NCBI RefSeq assembly: GCF_018143015.1
Contig: NC_054758.1
Coordinates: 16,718,001 to 16,782,000, forward strand
DNA length: 64,000 nt
Origin: Lytechinus variegatus
Taxonomy: Eukaryota > Echinodermata > Echinoidea > Temnopleuroida > Toxopneustidae
Direction of reading: 5' to 3'
A model generated the notes under the pieces. That model was not told where the DNA came from. It worked only from the letters and a program-made list of their open reading frames with translations, and made no database searches. Below are positions 32,065 to 43,500 of the stretch, piece by piece (the stretch's first letter is position 1; the number at the start of each line of letters is the position of its first letter). A program made the translations under genes and the position numbers.

Positions 32065-32935
32065 TTGGAATGAATTCCTTTCTTCCTCTTCCTCAGTTCA
32101 TTTTTTCTCAATGTAACCCTTTGCACGCTGATGTTGCAAATTTGCACATTCATACAAATTAAATTCAACAATAGTAATAATTAGTTTTCTCCCCTAAATT
32201 CTTATTAGAAAAGCCAAAAAATGGCAAAAGTTCTCAGACATCATCTAGTATATAATAATCATCAGTATCAATGGTTCAAAATGGAACCCTTGGTTCAAAG
32301 AAAATAACTTGGAAACAATTTGTCATTTTTATTCCCCTAAAAGTTATTCAGCGTGCAAAGAGTTAATTCCCACATTTTCCTTTTGTATTCTCTCAATTGT
32401 TTTTTCTCCACACCTGTGATATCATCCCTGTACGTCTACATGCAAGAAGACACTCAAGTTTCTCACATGTCCATGTCCAATCAAAGGCCTGCACCTGACA
32501 AATTTTTGCCAATCACGACTGACATACATTGGATTTCTTTTTTCTTGTATTTCATCATATCACATAGGTTCATGAAGTGTAAAATTTGTAAAAAATGAAC
32601 AATTTTTCACAAAACTGTTAAGCTCTTTCTGAGTAGTTTAAGACTTTATAAGGATCTGCATTTTGTTTATGAATGAAAGTCAGTGTTTGCTTCTCCAGTT
32701 TTGGACTGTAGCATAAGCAGTTTAATTTGGGAATTCCTTTTGTCTGCTCTGCAGTTCATTCCTTTTCTCAATTTAATTCCTACATTTTCCTCAATTTTTT
32801 TTTCACCTGTAATATCTTCATCATCCTTGTACATCATTCATGCAAGAAGGCCCAAACCATTCAAATTTTTCAACTATCCACGTCGAACCAAAGGTCTGCA
32901 CCTGACAAATTTTGGCCAATCATACACTTAAAATG
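32065..32935. repeat. Diverged tandem duplication, left copy carrying a MITE
   Basis: The block CAGTTCATT..TTCTCAAT..TAATTCC..ACATTTTCC is present at about 32,093-32,380 (interrupted) and 32,752-32,790 (uninterrupted). Both copies continue to ATGCAAGAAG and AAGG(C/T)CTGCACCTGACAAATTTT. Between them is a block (32,590-32,700) that also matches 30,745-30,845 (GGATCTGCATTTTGTTTATG). The region is therefore made of at least two old segmental duplications. Confidence 0.65.
32117..32362. mobile_element. piggyBac-type MITE at a TTAA target
   Basis: The ends CCCTTTGCACGCTGA and TCAGCGTGCAAAGAG are inverted. On the right they are flanked by TTAA (32,363-32,366), on the left by GTAA (32,113-32,116), a one-base change. 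The paralogous copy of the surrounding duplication keeps the empty TTAA site at 32,773-32,776. TTAA insertion is the hallmark of piggyBac transposases. There is no ORF in its 246 bp. Confidence 0.75.
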
Positions 32936-33143
32936 TTGGGCAACATTCTGTCCACTGTGTTGGGTAATGTATGTTGGTAAAAAATATATATTCTGGGCAA
33001 TTATTATCCAATCATGCAAATGTTAACCAATTATTAGCTTTTAAAACCCAATTTGGACAGATTTTAACCAATAGTTGTGTGGACAGTATGTTGTCCAGGG
33101 TTGGTAAAAGTTAGGCATTTTTTGCCCAACTATTTTAAGAGTG
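32924..33143. mobile_element. Hairpin MITE, 'CACTTAAAATGTTGGGCAA' ends
   Basis: The left end ACTTAAAATGTTGGGCAAC and right end TTGCCCAACTATTTTAAGAGT are inverted. The interior has several TTGGGTAA/TTGGACAG words. About 220 bp, non-coding, between ATP6V1E and the carrier gene. Confidence 0.65.
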
Positions 33144-33403
33144 CATTGGTTCATGGAGTGCCCCCCCCCTTGCTTTTTCTCCTTACTCCCATTTAGTTTC
33201 TTTCTACCTCCCCCCAATTTTGTTTCCCCCTCTCTATTCAACTCCTTTTCTCTGTCCTCTTTCTATTCATCTCCCCCCCCCCCTTTATTTTATCTCTCTC
33301 TCTTTCCCTCTACCACTCACCCTCTCTCATGCTTTTTTTCCTTTTGTTCATCTCAACTTTTCATTTTTTTTCTAACCAAGCCCCCATCCCCCTGTACTCA
33401 TTC

Positions 33404-33553
33404 TGGGGCCAGTTGCAGAAAGAACTGTGATCAAACACAACTCAAAAAAACATTGCACAACTTGATTTTCAGCCAATGAAGCATCCATATTCGGGATTTG
33501 CGCCTGATATTTTGACTTGCGTTTAAACGCAACTCTTTCTGCAACAGCCCCTG
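33404..33553. mobile_element. Hairpin MITE, 'CCCGTTGCAGAAAGAGTTG' family, copy 2
   Basis: It starts GGGGCCAGTTGCAGAAAG and ends CTTTCTGCAACAGCCCC. It matches the copy at 21,639-21,787 along its length, with scattered substitutions. Confidence 0.75.
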
Positions 33554-33559
33554 ATCTCG

Positions 33560-36500
33560 TAAACCTTGATTCACACAAAAGCTGAATCTTGTAGAAAAGA
33601 AAGTGAAACAAAATATCATTTTAATGATTTTTATTATATCATTTTTTCCTCAAAAAATACCAATTACATCACAACCTCCTCCTGTTCTTCTATTTCTATA
33701 AAACATGCAAACATGTTCATTCTTTTGTCATTGCTGCATTTTCAACAAGCCACAAACAAAAAAGGGTCAATATATAGTACTTTTACAAACCCATGCATTA
33801 CTTGAATATCCAATTTAAATATCACGTAACATTTCATGTTCATATCATAAATATATTTTTGGACAAAATAATATAATTTTGACCACTTCATAACAATAAT
33901 TTTGTTATCATTTTAATATTCCTTTCCAAATACAGGGATTTGTGATTATATTATGAAGTAGTATGGAATTAAAGAGAACATTTTGATTGGATAAGCACAC
34001 TAAAGCAAACACTTGTAATGTATAACATGTATGCTCAAGTGACATATTCCCTGAACTTCGGGAATCGGTTTTCTTTAAAGAGCACCTGCTCATCCTGTTT
34101 TATGCTATTTTCATGTCATGAAAAATATTCAGATAGAACATGTTTGCTTTGCTGTCTATTCACTTGGAGCTGCACTGTTCTCCGAAATATTGTCTCCAAA
34201 TACATAAAATAAAGTAAATCATAAATTTAATTTATAATGTTAACCATGAGACCGATAACATAGGTAATGTCCAATACTCTTTTATAAATTCAAATAGAAT
34301 ATGAAACTTTTACTTCCTTTTGTAAAATGGGGGGTAAATACGAACCATGACAAGAAATATGACCAATATATCACTTTTACAATATACTGAATATATTTAA
34401 CATGTACCGTAACGAATACATATGAGTACAAAGAAGTCATTATAATACTTATTTCATAAGCTGCGAGGGAATTTTATCCAGTAGAATGGCTGAGCATGCA
34501 GAAAACTTATTCTGAATGAAAACTCGGCTTTTAGCCAAGAAAATAAATTCCGCAGAGAAACTTCTCAAAGATAAAAACTATAGCATAGAAAAGGCATTTC
34601 ATGAAAACTATGAAGAACTTGTACATCATTAGAATATCATATAATGCATCTTTCATTTATTCATAGTGATTTATTTTGTTTTTGGCGATGCTCTATTTCT
34701 AAGAAGTGGCAAAGTTTGCCAAGGCAACAAAAGCAAAAAAAGAAAACTTCAAGAATGAGGGTGACATTTACATGCATATCTCATGGAAATTTTTTCTTCC
34801 CATATTTTTCTTCCAAAAATTTCTGATGTTACAATTAACAGCAGTTGGGAATCGCATCACATTTTAATGTGAATGGTAGCAGTACTTATGTTATTAGCAG
34901 CTACACGTATATACAGCTTAATCTCGCAGCATCTTCACATATTTCTTTTTCAAGATGAAACATAAAATAGACATCACTTACATTATAAATGGCATAAATA
35001 TCTCTTGCCTTATTTTGGTATTTTAAAAAAAGTTAACTTTTTGACAGTTTGGGCAGTCTAGTGGACATCAAATGTACTAGAAGTTGTAATTTATTTCAAT
35101 TGCTAATGGAATTTCAAATTCCATTTGCATGGGTCAGAAAGCATTAAAGCAATATCAAATATGACAATAACAATGAATGGGTGTGTATTTTGCTATTCTG
35201 CTTGATAGATTGGATATCTTGGGATGCTAAAATCAACTTTAAGATAATCATCCAGAAGCTTGGATGGGGAGTATATAATACTATGTCAAAAATATAGTTT
35301 TCGTACATCAAAAATATATATTTCAACGAGCAAGCTAAAGCAACACTGAAAAAAATAACAATTTAAAATGAAAATAAAACTGTAAGAAAAGCAATGAGAG
35401 TTACACTCTATGAATTCCATATTGATCTATAAAATAAAAATGATTTCATGTGTCTTCACTAAGATGGTGTGCTGATTACAGCCTTAATGACACATGTGCC
35501 CTTATGACACTGATACATTTTCATCTGTGTTGTGTAAGTATTTGGTTTCTCAGTTAGGACCAGAAAGACACATGTCAACACTATTCAGATATGAACTTGA
35601 ACGCAATTTACATTTCTATTTCCTCCAACTCTTACGTCCTTATGTCAAAGAATACCGGTAGTCTCATCTGCTATAACAAGTATTTTCCTTTACAGAACAT
35701 AAGGACGTAGATCCAATGCTACAAAACACAAACTTATGCATTGTACATGCAAATCATTACCCATTTATTGCTGTGGATAATCAACTTGGCATATGCAGCA
35801 AAAGTCCTTCGGACTTGAAAATAAAGAGAAAAATATTTACAGATAATTCCTGGTATTGTCGGATACGCGGTAATATTACATTCGCATACCCTAGCACCAA
35901 TCGGCGAAAAATCAAAACGTTTTAAGACACAACGATATCACATGCAAGTGGTAACACATCATACGATCTTTGGTGAATACATGCATGAAAAATAATAGCA
36001 TTATTCTTTTGATCAGTATTAATAGTTAATGTACTGTATACACTATGAAGCAAACTTCAAAGGAAAATTATTCCATTGTACTTTTTAGAAGGTCTGCTAT
36101 GCAGTTACAGAATGGCACATATAGTTAAGAATATGAAATGTAAAAGTGAACTGTTATGAGAGGAAGAACAGAAAAGATGAAAATGATAGAGAGAAATAGA
36201 GAGTGAAAGAGAGAAAGAGATAGAAGCAAGGTGAAAAGGGGATTTCCCTTCGAAATAAAACATGAAAATGGTAGAGAGAGAGTGAAAGAGACTGAAAGAG
36301 AGAGAGAGAGAAATGGAAGCAAGGTGAAAAGGGGATTTCCCTTATAAATAGAACGTATATATTTCACATCTCCCTTGCATAAGGGAATTGATGTAGAAAT
36401 ACTGTTTATAACATGGGATGCATTGTACTTCACAAGACACATAATAGTTTTCTTTTTTTTTCCCTTCAAATAATAACATCTTATTTACATATAATACATA

Positions 36501-38200
36501 CATTAACCATCAACCCATTATTGCTTTATTTTAACTATTCTATTTTCTACCCTAATACAAGAAATTCTGTTATCTACCCTTTCTAATCTAATATATTCCA
36601 TTCTCTAACCCTTTCTATTCTAACAACACTAGTCTATAATGTTTAGTTGGCGAAACATTAAAAGAACCAATGACCAAATAAAATAAGTTGACTATTTTGG
36701 AGCTTTTCATGAAGTAACTTGTCATTGAGTTTTCACAGACAAGTTGTTCAATCAAAAGGGAGGATTTCAGTAGCTTATAACAATTGTTAATGAAAATCAA
36801 ATGTAAATAACTTTGTGAAAAACTCCCCTTTTATCAGCAAATGGATATTATAAATACAGAGCTCAGCTAATGGACCAATAAATAAAAGTGGAAGATCTGT
36901 TTGGTCAAAATCAGAACTTTGCCAAATATTCCATGAAGATTACCATTTCAAGACATCTTCAAATATGAATTGAGGGAGGGTATATATTTTTCCTTTAATT
37001 TTTTTTATCTTGATGTGTATTTCACATCAAATCAACAGCTTAAATGAAAGGAAAAATTGGGGGGGGGGTTAACACAAAATCCCAATTTTTTTTAGGGTAT
37101 CAATTTCTTTAATGATAGTTGCTTTTCATCTTTTTGTTGGTGGATAGCAATATTGCAAATTATGAACTGCTTTAACACAAAACAATGCAAAGTATTCGCA
37201 CATTGGCAGGAACCATACACATTTCTATCAAAACATTTATGATTTGCATTTTATGCGACACAAATATATTCATAATATATTGTGAATACATGCATAAGAT
37301 ACCATACCATGAATTGATCATAGTATGTTTTTTCAATAAAATGTACACAGTGGAGCACCATGTGATTATTACGAATGCACAGTTTACAAGTGATTTCAAT
37401 CATTTGTGCCCATAATACTGCAACAGTTACAACTTATCAACACATTGTTAATGAAAGCCATTTCATGTCAGGGGGGCTGTTTCACGAAGCTGTTCGTAAG
37501 TTCAGAGCAACTTTAAGAACAACTGGTGATCCTTTCTCACGCACTTAAGCATCGCCAATGAATATACCATTTAACACAAAAAAGGACCACCAGTCGCTCG
37601 TAAAGTCGCTCTTAACCTACCAACAGCTTTATGAAACACCCACCAGGAATATTAATCATACATGAAACATCTACAGCTATATACATGTGATTAATTTCTC
37701 TGGCAACATTGTAAGTTTTTCATTTGAAATTTCACACAAGAGTCATACACATAAACAAATATTCGACAATTTTTTCTTGCGATCTTTGTAAGAGTGGTTC
37801 ATGTGAAAGTATCACTAAAAGGTCTTACACACACAATCACACTTCAACATGACTCAATACAATCTGTTCAGAGACGAAAGAGCCTATATGAAACCTAAAT
37901 AGTGCCCTTCTGCATCTGAACAGACCACACGGATATAAGGGGAACATTTCATGAAAAGTTTTTCATTCAAGAGCAATCTTAGTCAATCAGATGCTAGGAT
38001 TTCAGTAGCTTATAACAATAACTCTTTGTTTCATGAAACACTCCCCGGGAATGATGATGATGGCATGGACGGAGTGAAGGTTATATGAATGGAAAGGCGA
38101 TGGCAGTCGAGTCGAGGTGGAACAGATGAAAAATAAAAATAAAAGGACATATCTTACAGTCCTTCTACCTACTCACTGTATACTACACCAATCGATAACA
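33560..38200. other. Mostly unique AT-rich DNA, possible long 3' UTR or intergenic
   Basis: No exon was recognised on either strand. It holds a purine tract with a tandemly repeated ~93-bp block at 36,155-36,340 (GCAAGGTGAAAAGGGGATTT twice), the hairpin MITE at 37,470, and two copies of a short shared block (GGATTTCAGTAGCTTATAAC at about 36,764 and 38,000) from degenerate hairpin elements. Repeat density is lower than elsewhere. It could belong to a long 3' UTR of the carrier gene on the minus strand, but nothing proves that. Confidence 0.4.
37470..37647. mobile_element. Hairpin MITE, 'GAGCGACTTTAAGAAC' family, copy 2
   Basis: The left end GGGGGGCTGTTTCACGAAGC, then TGTTCGTAAGTTCAGAGCAA, is mirrored on the right by CTCTTAACCTACCAACAGC and TTTATGAAACACCC. 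The central ACTGGTGATCCTTT and its complement are the same as at 44.0 kb. Confidence 0.75.
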
Positions 38201-38210
38201 TTCGCATAAG

Positions 38211-38417
38211 CCGAGCTGCCAACCTGACCAGATCATTTCAGTATTTTAACAGCTGAAAATCAGTTTTTAGTGAGGAAAGCAGTATTTCAAAGATATACCA
38301 TACCATAGGATAACACATAAAACTGAAACTTTAGAAATCAGTATTTTGCATGAAACCAACAGTACTCTCATTTTTCAGTACTAAATGCTGAAAATCAGTG
38401 CTAGCTGGCAGCTCAGC
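38211..38417. mobile_element. hAT-type MITE, 'AGCTGCCAACCTG' family, copy 2
   Basis: It begins CGAGCTGCCAACCTGACC and ends CTGGCAGCTCAGC. The body matches the 4,649-4,853 copy (AACTTTAGAAATCAGTATT and TTTTGCATGAAACCA). No clear 8-bp duplication was seen here, so the ends have probably decayed. Confidence 0.7.
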
Positions 38418-38419
38418 TC

Positions 38420-40583
38420 TATTCCTGCCAAAATTGGAAGCTTTCGAAGGACCGAGCACGAGCAGATCAAACTTTAGCCAGATCGACAGTCCTCTCTGCG
38501 TACCATTTTCGAAAGCTCCCTGATGTTATGTGAATATACATCTATCAATCTCCCAGAAACCTTTCCGTTTTCGTTCTCCTCCAGTTGCCAAAATTCCTTC
38601 AATGTTCTGCTGTTTATGCACTAGTTGCGACTTGCGAGCAATGATTTCTTTTATTTTACAGGAGGTAAAAATATCGGCTATTACAAACCTGTCTTTTTTT
38701 TTCCACTTCTCCTAGAAGTGGACCCAAATAAGTTTAGAGAAATCATACAAATAATAATCACCATTAAAATATTGCAGATAGGCATTAACTGTGCAGCGCA
38801 GGTAAACACTAACTTCCATACTTTTGCCGACATAGCACAAAATGATGTTGATATCCATGCAAGGAAAATAACCATCGCAAAAATCCGAGCCTGAAATTTT
38901 CGCTTGGGATCTTGGATAATATTTCAGGCTTCATTTCAGGAATATTTTCAGCCATGAATACGATATAACAATACCTTGCAGCATCAGAATCAGCATTATT
39001 TTTCTTAACCATTGTCATCAGGCGTTCAGGCTACTCAAAACGGCTACAACAACCAATTTCAGTATAGGAATGAATGGCCGTGGTGACATACTTCTGTTTT
39101 CTACAAGTTTAGGCCAATCACATCAGAAGCCCATTTATATTAATAAAATATCTGGAAAAGATCTACTTACGAAAGACTTTTCACCAGTCTTCGTTATAAA
39201 CCTTACATATTGCAAAGACACTCCATTACAATAACTGGATACATATATTCATCTTTGTTTGAAGACGGATGAATTCATGAAATAAACAATACTTTTAAAA
39301 GTAAAGAAATTATGGGCCGAAATTAAATTAAATAAAATGTGTCAAAATCTTTTTAAAATTCCACACAAGATTCCCCTTTTAACCCATTATGAACTGATAC
39401 ACGGATTGTTTTTCATGCATGAGGAGTGAAATAAAAACACAAAATACTGTTGTCATGTAAGCACTCATCACACATATGATCAAAATAGAAATAAATAGAT
39501 TAATTAAATAAAAAAAATTGTACAATACAATACTGAGTTGTACTAGAATCAATTAATTCTGTAATGATAATCTACAGAAATTCTGCAAATTGCATTTTTT
39601 AGAGTTGATATCTCCCATAACTATCCTGATAATTGATGTTGTGGTGGAAATGATTTTCCGTTTAATAGCCCATTTTCCCGGTAATCCAAGAGCATGGAAT
39701 GAAATGGAAGCAAGTTAAAAGAGAAATTTTTGAAAAACCATTGGCGTTGCTTCACATCAGGATAAATCCTCCGATTCAAAGCAATTCCTGACTTGATAAG
39801 AAATTTGATACTCTATACTAACAATACAAGTACACTTTCCAACATTCCATTTGACTTGGTACAATTGAAGCGACAGACTTCGCATACGAAATGAGAATGT
39901 TCAGTCCCATATACCTAGATCTGTGTAAGTTAGCCAACTTTAGAATGCACTTCTAACGGAATCACTGTGAAAGTGTTTCTATGCAACTCTGCATAGAACC
40001 CACATTAAAGGGATGGAGTCTACTCTAATCAAAATCAACAAAGCTTTTCAGAGCCAGGAGGGCATTGGCTGTGTGTCATTTGTGACTTGTGCCCTTCTGG
40101 TTCTAATTATCATCACATGGAAAAGGGTGAAAGTCACAAACGACACGCAGCTAATGGCCTACCGGTTTTAAAGCTGATGATTTGAATCACACACTTAAAA
40201 ATTTCATGTCTCTTTGTCACCTCATCCATTTTCGATGACAAAGAATAAATTGCACCAGACATCTCGCCTTTAACCTACAGCTTCACAATCACCTAACCCC
40301 TTTTATTCCGATTACCAAAACAAGTTTGATGTACATGGCAAAATTAGGATTTAAACCACAGATCACGTTCCAAACTCCCATAGTATCCTTATAATATTAA
40401 TACTGTGTAACATCAAAGACTGAGGTTTCAATAGCTGGACGAGTCAGCTCTCTGAAGATCAACATACATCACCATATGATAAGAAAACCAGACAGAGAGG
40501 CAGTGCGACAGAGCATGAAGACAATCACAAGCGTAGATGATCATGAAGCAAGGTGAGGCGATGACAGCATCCTAGCCGCTTCC
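38420..40583. other. 3' flank or 3' UTR of the glutamate carrier gene
   Basis: AT-rich DNA directly downstream of the carrier stop codon (minus strand). No other gene was recognised; ORFs of 60-90 codons near 38.6-39.0 kb on both strands show no family signature. It includes a repeat-like block at about 40,000-40,215 starting TTAAAGGGATGGAGTC. Confidence 0.45.
40302..40307 (-). promoter_or_regulatory. Candidate polyadenylation signal of the glutamate carrier gene
   Basis: A minus-strand AATAAA about 280 nt beyond the stop codon. It is the nearest canonical hexamer seen. Longer 3' UTRs are common in echinoderms, so it may not be the main site. Confidence 0.35.
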
Positions 40584-43500
40584 TCAGAACGACAGTGTGT
40601 TGAAGCGGTCGATGACGTACTCGCCGACGCCAAAGTAGTAGACTGCCTGGGCGATGCCGAAGAGGGGTGCGATGACGAGGATTCGGCAGGTGGCACCTTT
40701 GAAAAATGCCTGAGGTCCTTCGTTCTTGAGGATCTTGGTGAAGCAGTCCCGGACACCGGTGTAGGTTTCCTCGCCCTCGGCGTGCTCTAAGAGTTGTAGT
40801 CTGGTCTTGATAACTGTGAAGGAATCAACAAGAGAACACCATGATTAAATAAGTTCAGACTATCAAAAATATTCGTGAGGTTTGATAAAGGAGACCTTGG
40901 CAGCATTTCATCAACAATTATGTCTGACCAACTGTCAGTTATGTCAACTTTCCTTGATTCTGATTGGCTGAGAAGCACTGTTACTATGGTTACTGTCAGA
41001 TAAAACATCCAACAAGTCCATTCATGAAACTCTCCCAAGGAGATAACAATTTCCAAGATTATAACCTGCATGTGCAATGAGAGGCAAAAAGTAAATGGCG
41101 TTTGCACAGTGCTCCCCAGGGAGTGGGAAATGTGCAACTTGATGTGTGATCAAGCTACATGTACAAGTCCATGACTCTGGCGATGATATATCTGTAAAAT
41201 GAGCCACTGCATAGAATGTTATTCAAATAGGAGTAGATATATCTATACGCATTATAATTGCAAATGGTTATGGGAGGTTGTAAATCTTGTATGAACTGTC
41301 TTGAAATGTGACAACATCTTTAAATACAGAGACTAGTTTTTCTGTTCCTTTTGAATGGCCTTGGTGGACAGGGGGCTGTTTCATGAAAGTTGTCAGCACT
41401 GACGCAGTGCCTTTCTCAATCTGACAGTTACCATAGTAACAGTCAGAGGCTAATGCCTCTCAGCCACTCAAAACCCAAGGATTTCAGACATTGTCAGCGC
41501 CGACAATTCATTCAGTGCTGACAACTTTCATGAAATGCACCCCCGGTTTTTATGCAAACGTTGACAAAGCATCGACTTACCATCAACGGGGTTGACCGAG
41601 ACAGCGGCTGTTGTGGCAGCTATGCACCCTGATACGAACGAGTGTAAGAAACTAGCTCTCCCCGTCTCGGATTGGAAGCCCTAGAATACAACAAAGAAGA
41701 TAAAACATTCAATATTAGCAGACCTGCCAACCTGAAAATGAAAAATTGTATTCTGTGATTAAATAAACTGTATTCCCCCCCCAAAAAAAAAAAAACATTT
41801 CATAACAAAATGTGTAGCACATTCACTCATCGCGGCACTCAAGCTGCATGCAAGCTAAAATGCGCACTGCTCTTGCAGATTAAAAAAACAAACATTGAAA
41901 CGTTTCTATACATGTGTCTCACCCTGGTTTTAACAAAATGATTGAAAAAAAGTTACCTGAAATTACATTGATCTATTAACCATATTTGTGTAAGTTTTAT
42001 GAAATAGAGACATTATAGTGATGATTTTTTTGTTTCTAAAACGTGTGTTTTAAAGAAAAAACATACTGCCGTATTTTGGTTGCAAAAACGTACTGATTGG
42101 CAGGTCTGTATTAGGTCTGAGACCAATATGTAGAATGGGTGTTTGAATCATTTTTTTTCTTAATAAACAATGAGCTGGCCCTTTATGTTGTCTTATGGTT
42201 TCTTCTGTCTTGTTTGAATATGTCTGTCTTAACCTTGCATTGTATTCATTTGGTTGTCATATAGTGGATTTTTGTTGTAGGGCCTCCAAAGGCAACAGTA
42301 TACCAGAAACTGAAGGTGCCATCCTACTTATTAAAAAGAGACTGGTAAATAGATAAGACGTAAATAAAGTATTTCAAATACTCATATTTTATTCTCAAGT
42401 CAAGCCTTCTTAAGCCACCACCTATCTACAATTACCCCAAATTAGTTTAAATGTTAATAAAATTCCCAATGAAAACTATTTTTTTTCAGGAAAATGTCCA
42501 TAAAATCACCTGCTCTTCAAGAAAGGTATTGGTAATTCAATCTGTAAATTTCTTCATATTGTTTAGTCTTGATATACAACCTAAAAGCACATGGGTTTTG
42601 AGTCCACTTGATCTGAGGTTAATATGGGACTTTGGAAGCAGAAAGGAGTATGCAGGTTGTTCTCACCAAGGCATTGAGATGTGCAAAGAATGGAAAGTAG
42701 ATCGCGGAGAACGGGACGTCCCTCATCATGGTGGCCCCGAGACCCTTGTAAAGACCAAAGAACCCCTTCGTCTGGATCAGGTCCCGTGCGATAGCCATGC
42801 CTGAGGACGGGACGGTCCGGGTGTTCGCCGAGTAGGAGCGGGCAAGTACTGGGTTGAGTTTGCCTGAGGCTGTGAGGTCGTTGACGGAGACGGAGCCGAC
42901 GCCGTTTGGTTTGAGGAGAAGCGCTTCTGTAAAGAGAACGAGCATTGGAACGTGTTAAATTTGACTTTGAAAATCCAATACAGAGAATAACTTCAAATCA
43001 TGTTTATTAATGGCATTGACACAAGAAATTAAAATCAAACTTTAACTGGAGAAGAGTCTGCTCCTACTTACAGTACACTCTAAAAAGATCCTCATGAAAT
43101 TGGGGTAAAAGTTGAAAACTGAGGTGAAATCAGAGTTACTCCCTTCTGGCTGTACCTGTCAGCTGACAAAATGCTTAGGTGATCATGATGTCCATGCGTG
43201 TTTATCATGTATTGTCCATGTTTGTTATGTTATTACTATAAAACCTAGCGGGTAAACTTCCAGTTTCCTTCCTCACCATGGACCTTAACCTGGTGTTCAT
43301 ATTTTATTGACATGTGAAATCAAATGACTGGAGTTAAACCTAATTCTTTTGGGGGCGGTGGGGGGGATCAGCCAAGATAAATGGACTTCCTCACATGTGA
43401 CTTTGAACACGTGAGAATAAATTAAGATCTTTAGATCATGATTTTTATAAATTTTATTATCATCATTATGTTATGTGTCCATGTTTGGTATGATATCGCT

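Noticed and set aside
38530-39020. Overlapping 60-90-codon frames on both strands
   Set aside because: No family resemblance, no start or splice context, and both strands are equally open. Treated as 3' flank of the carrier gene.
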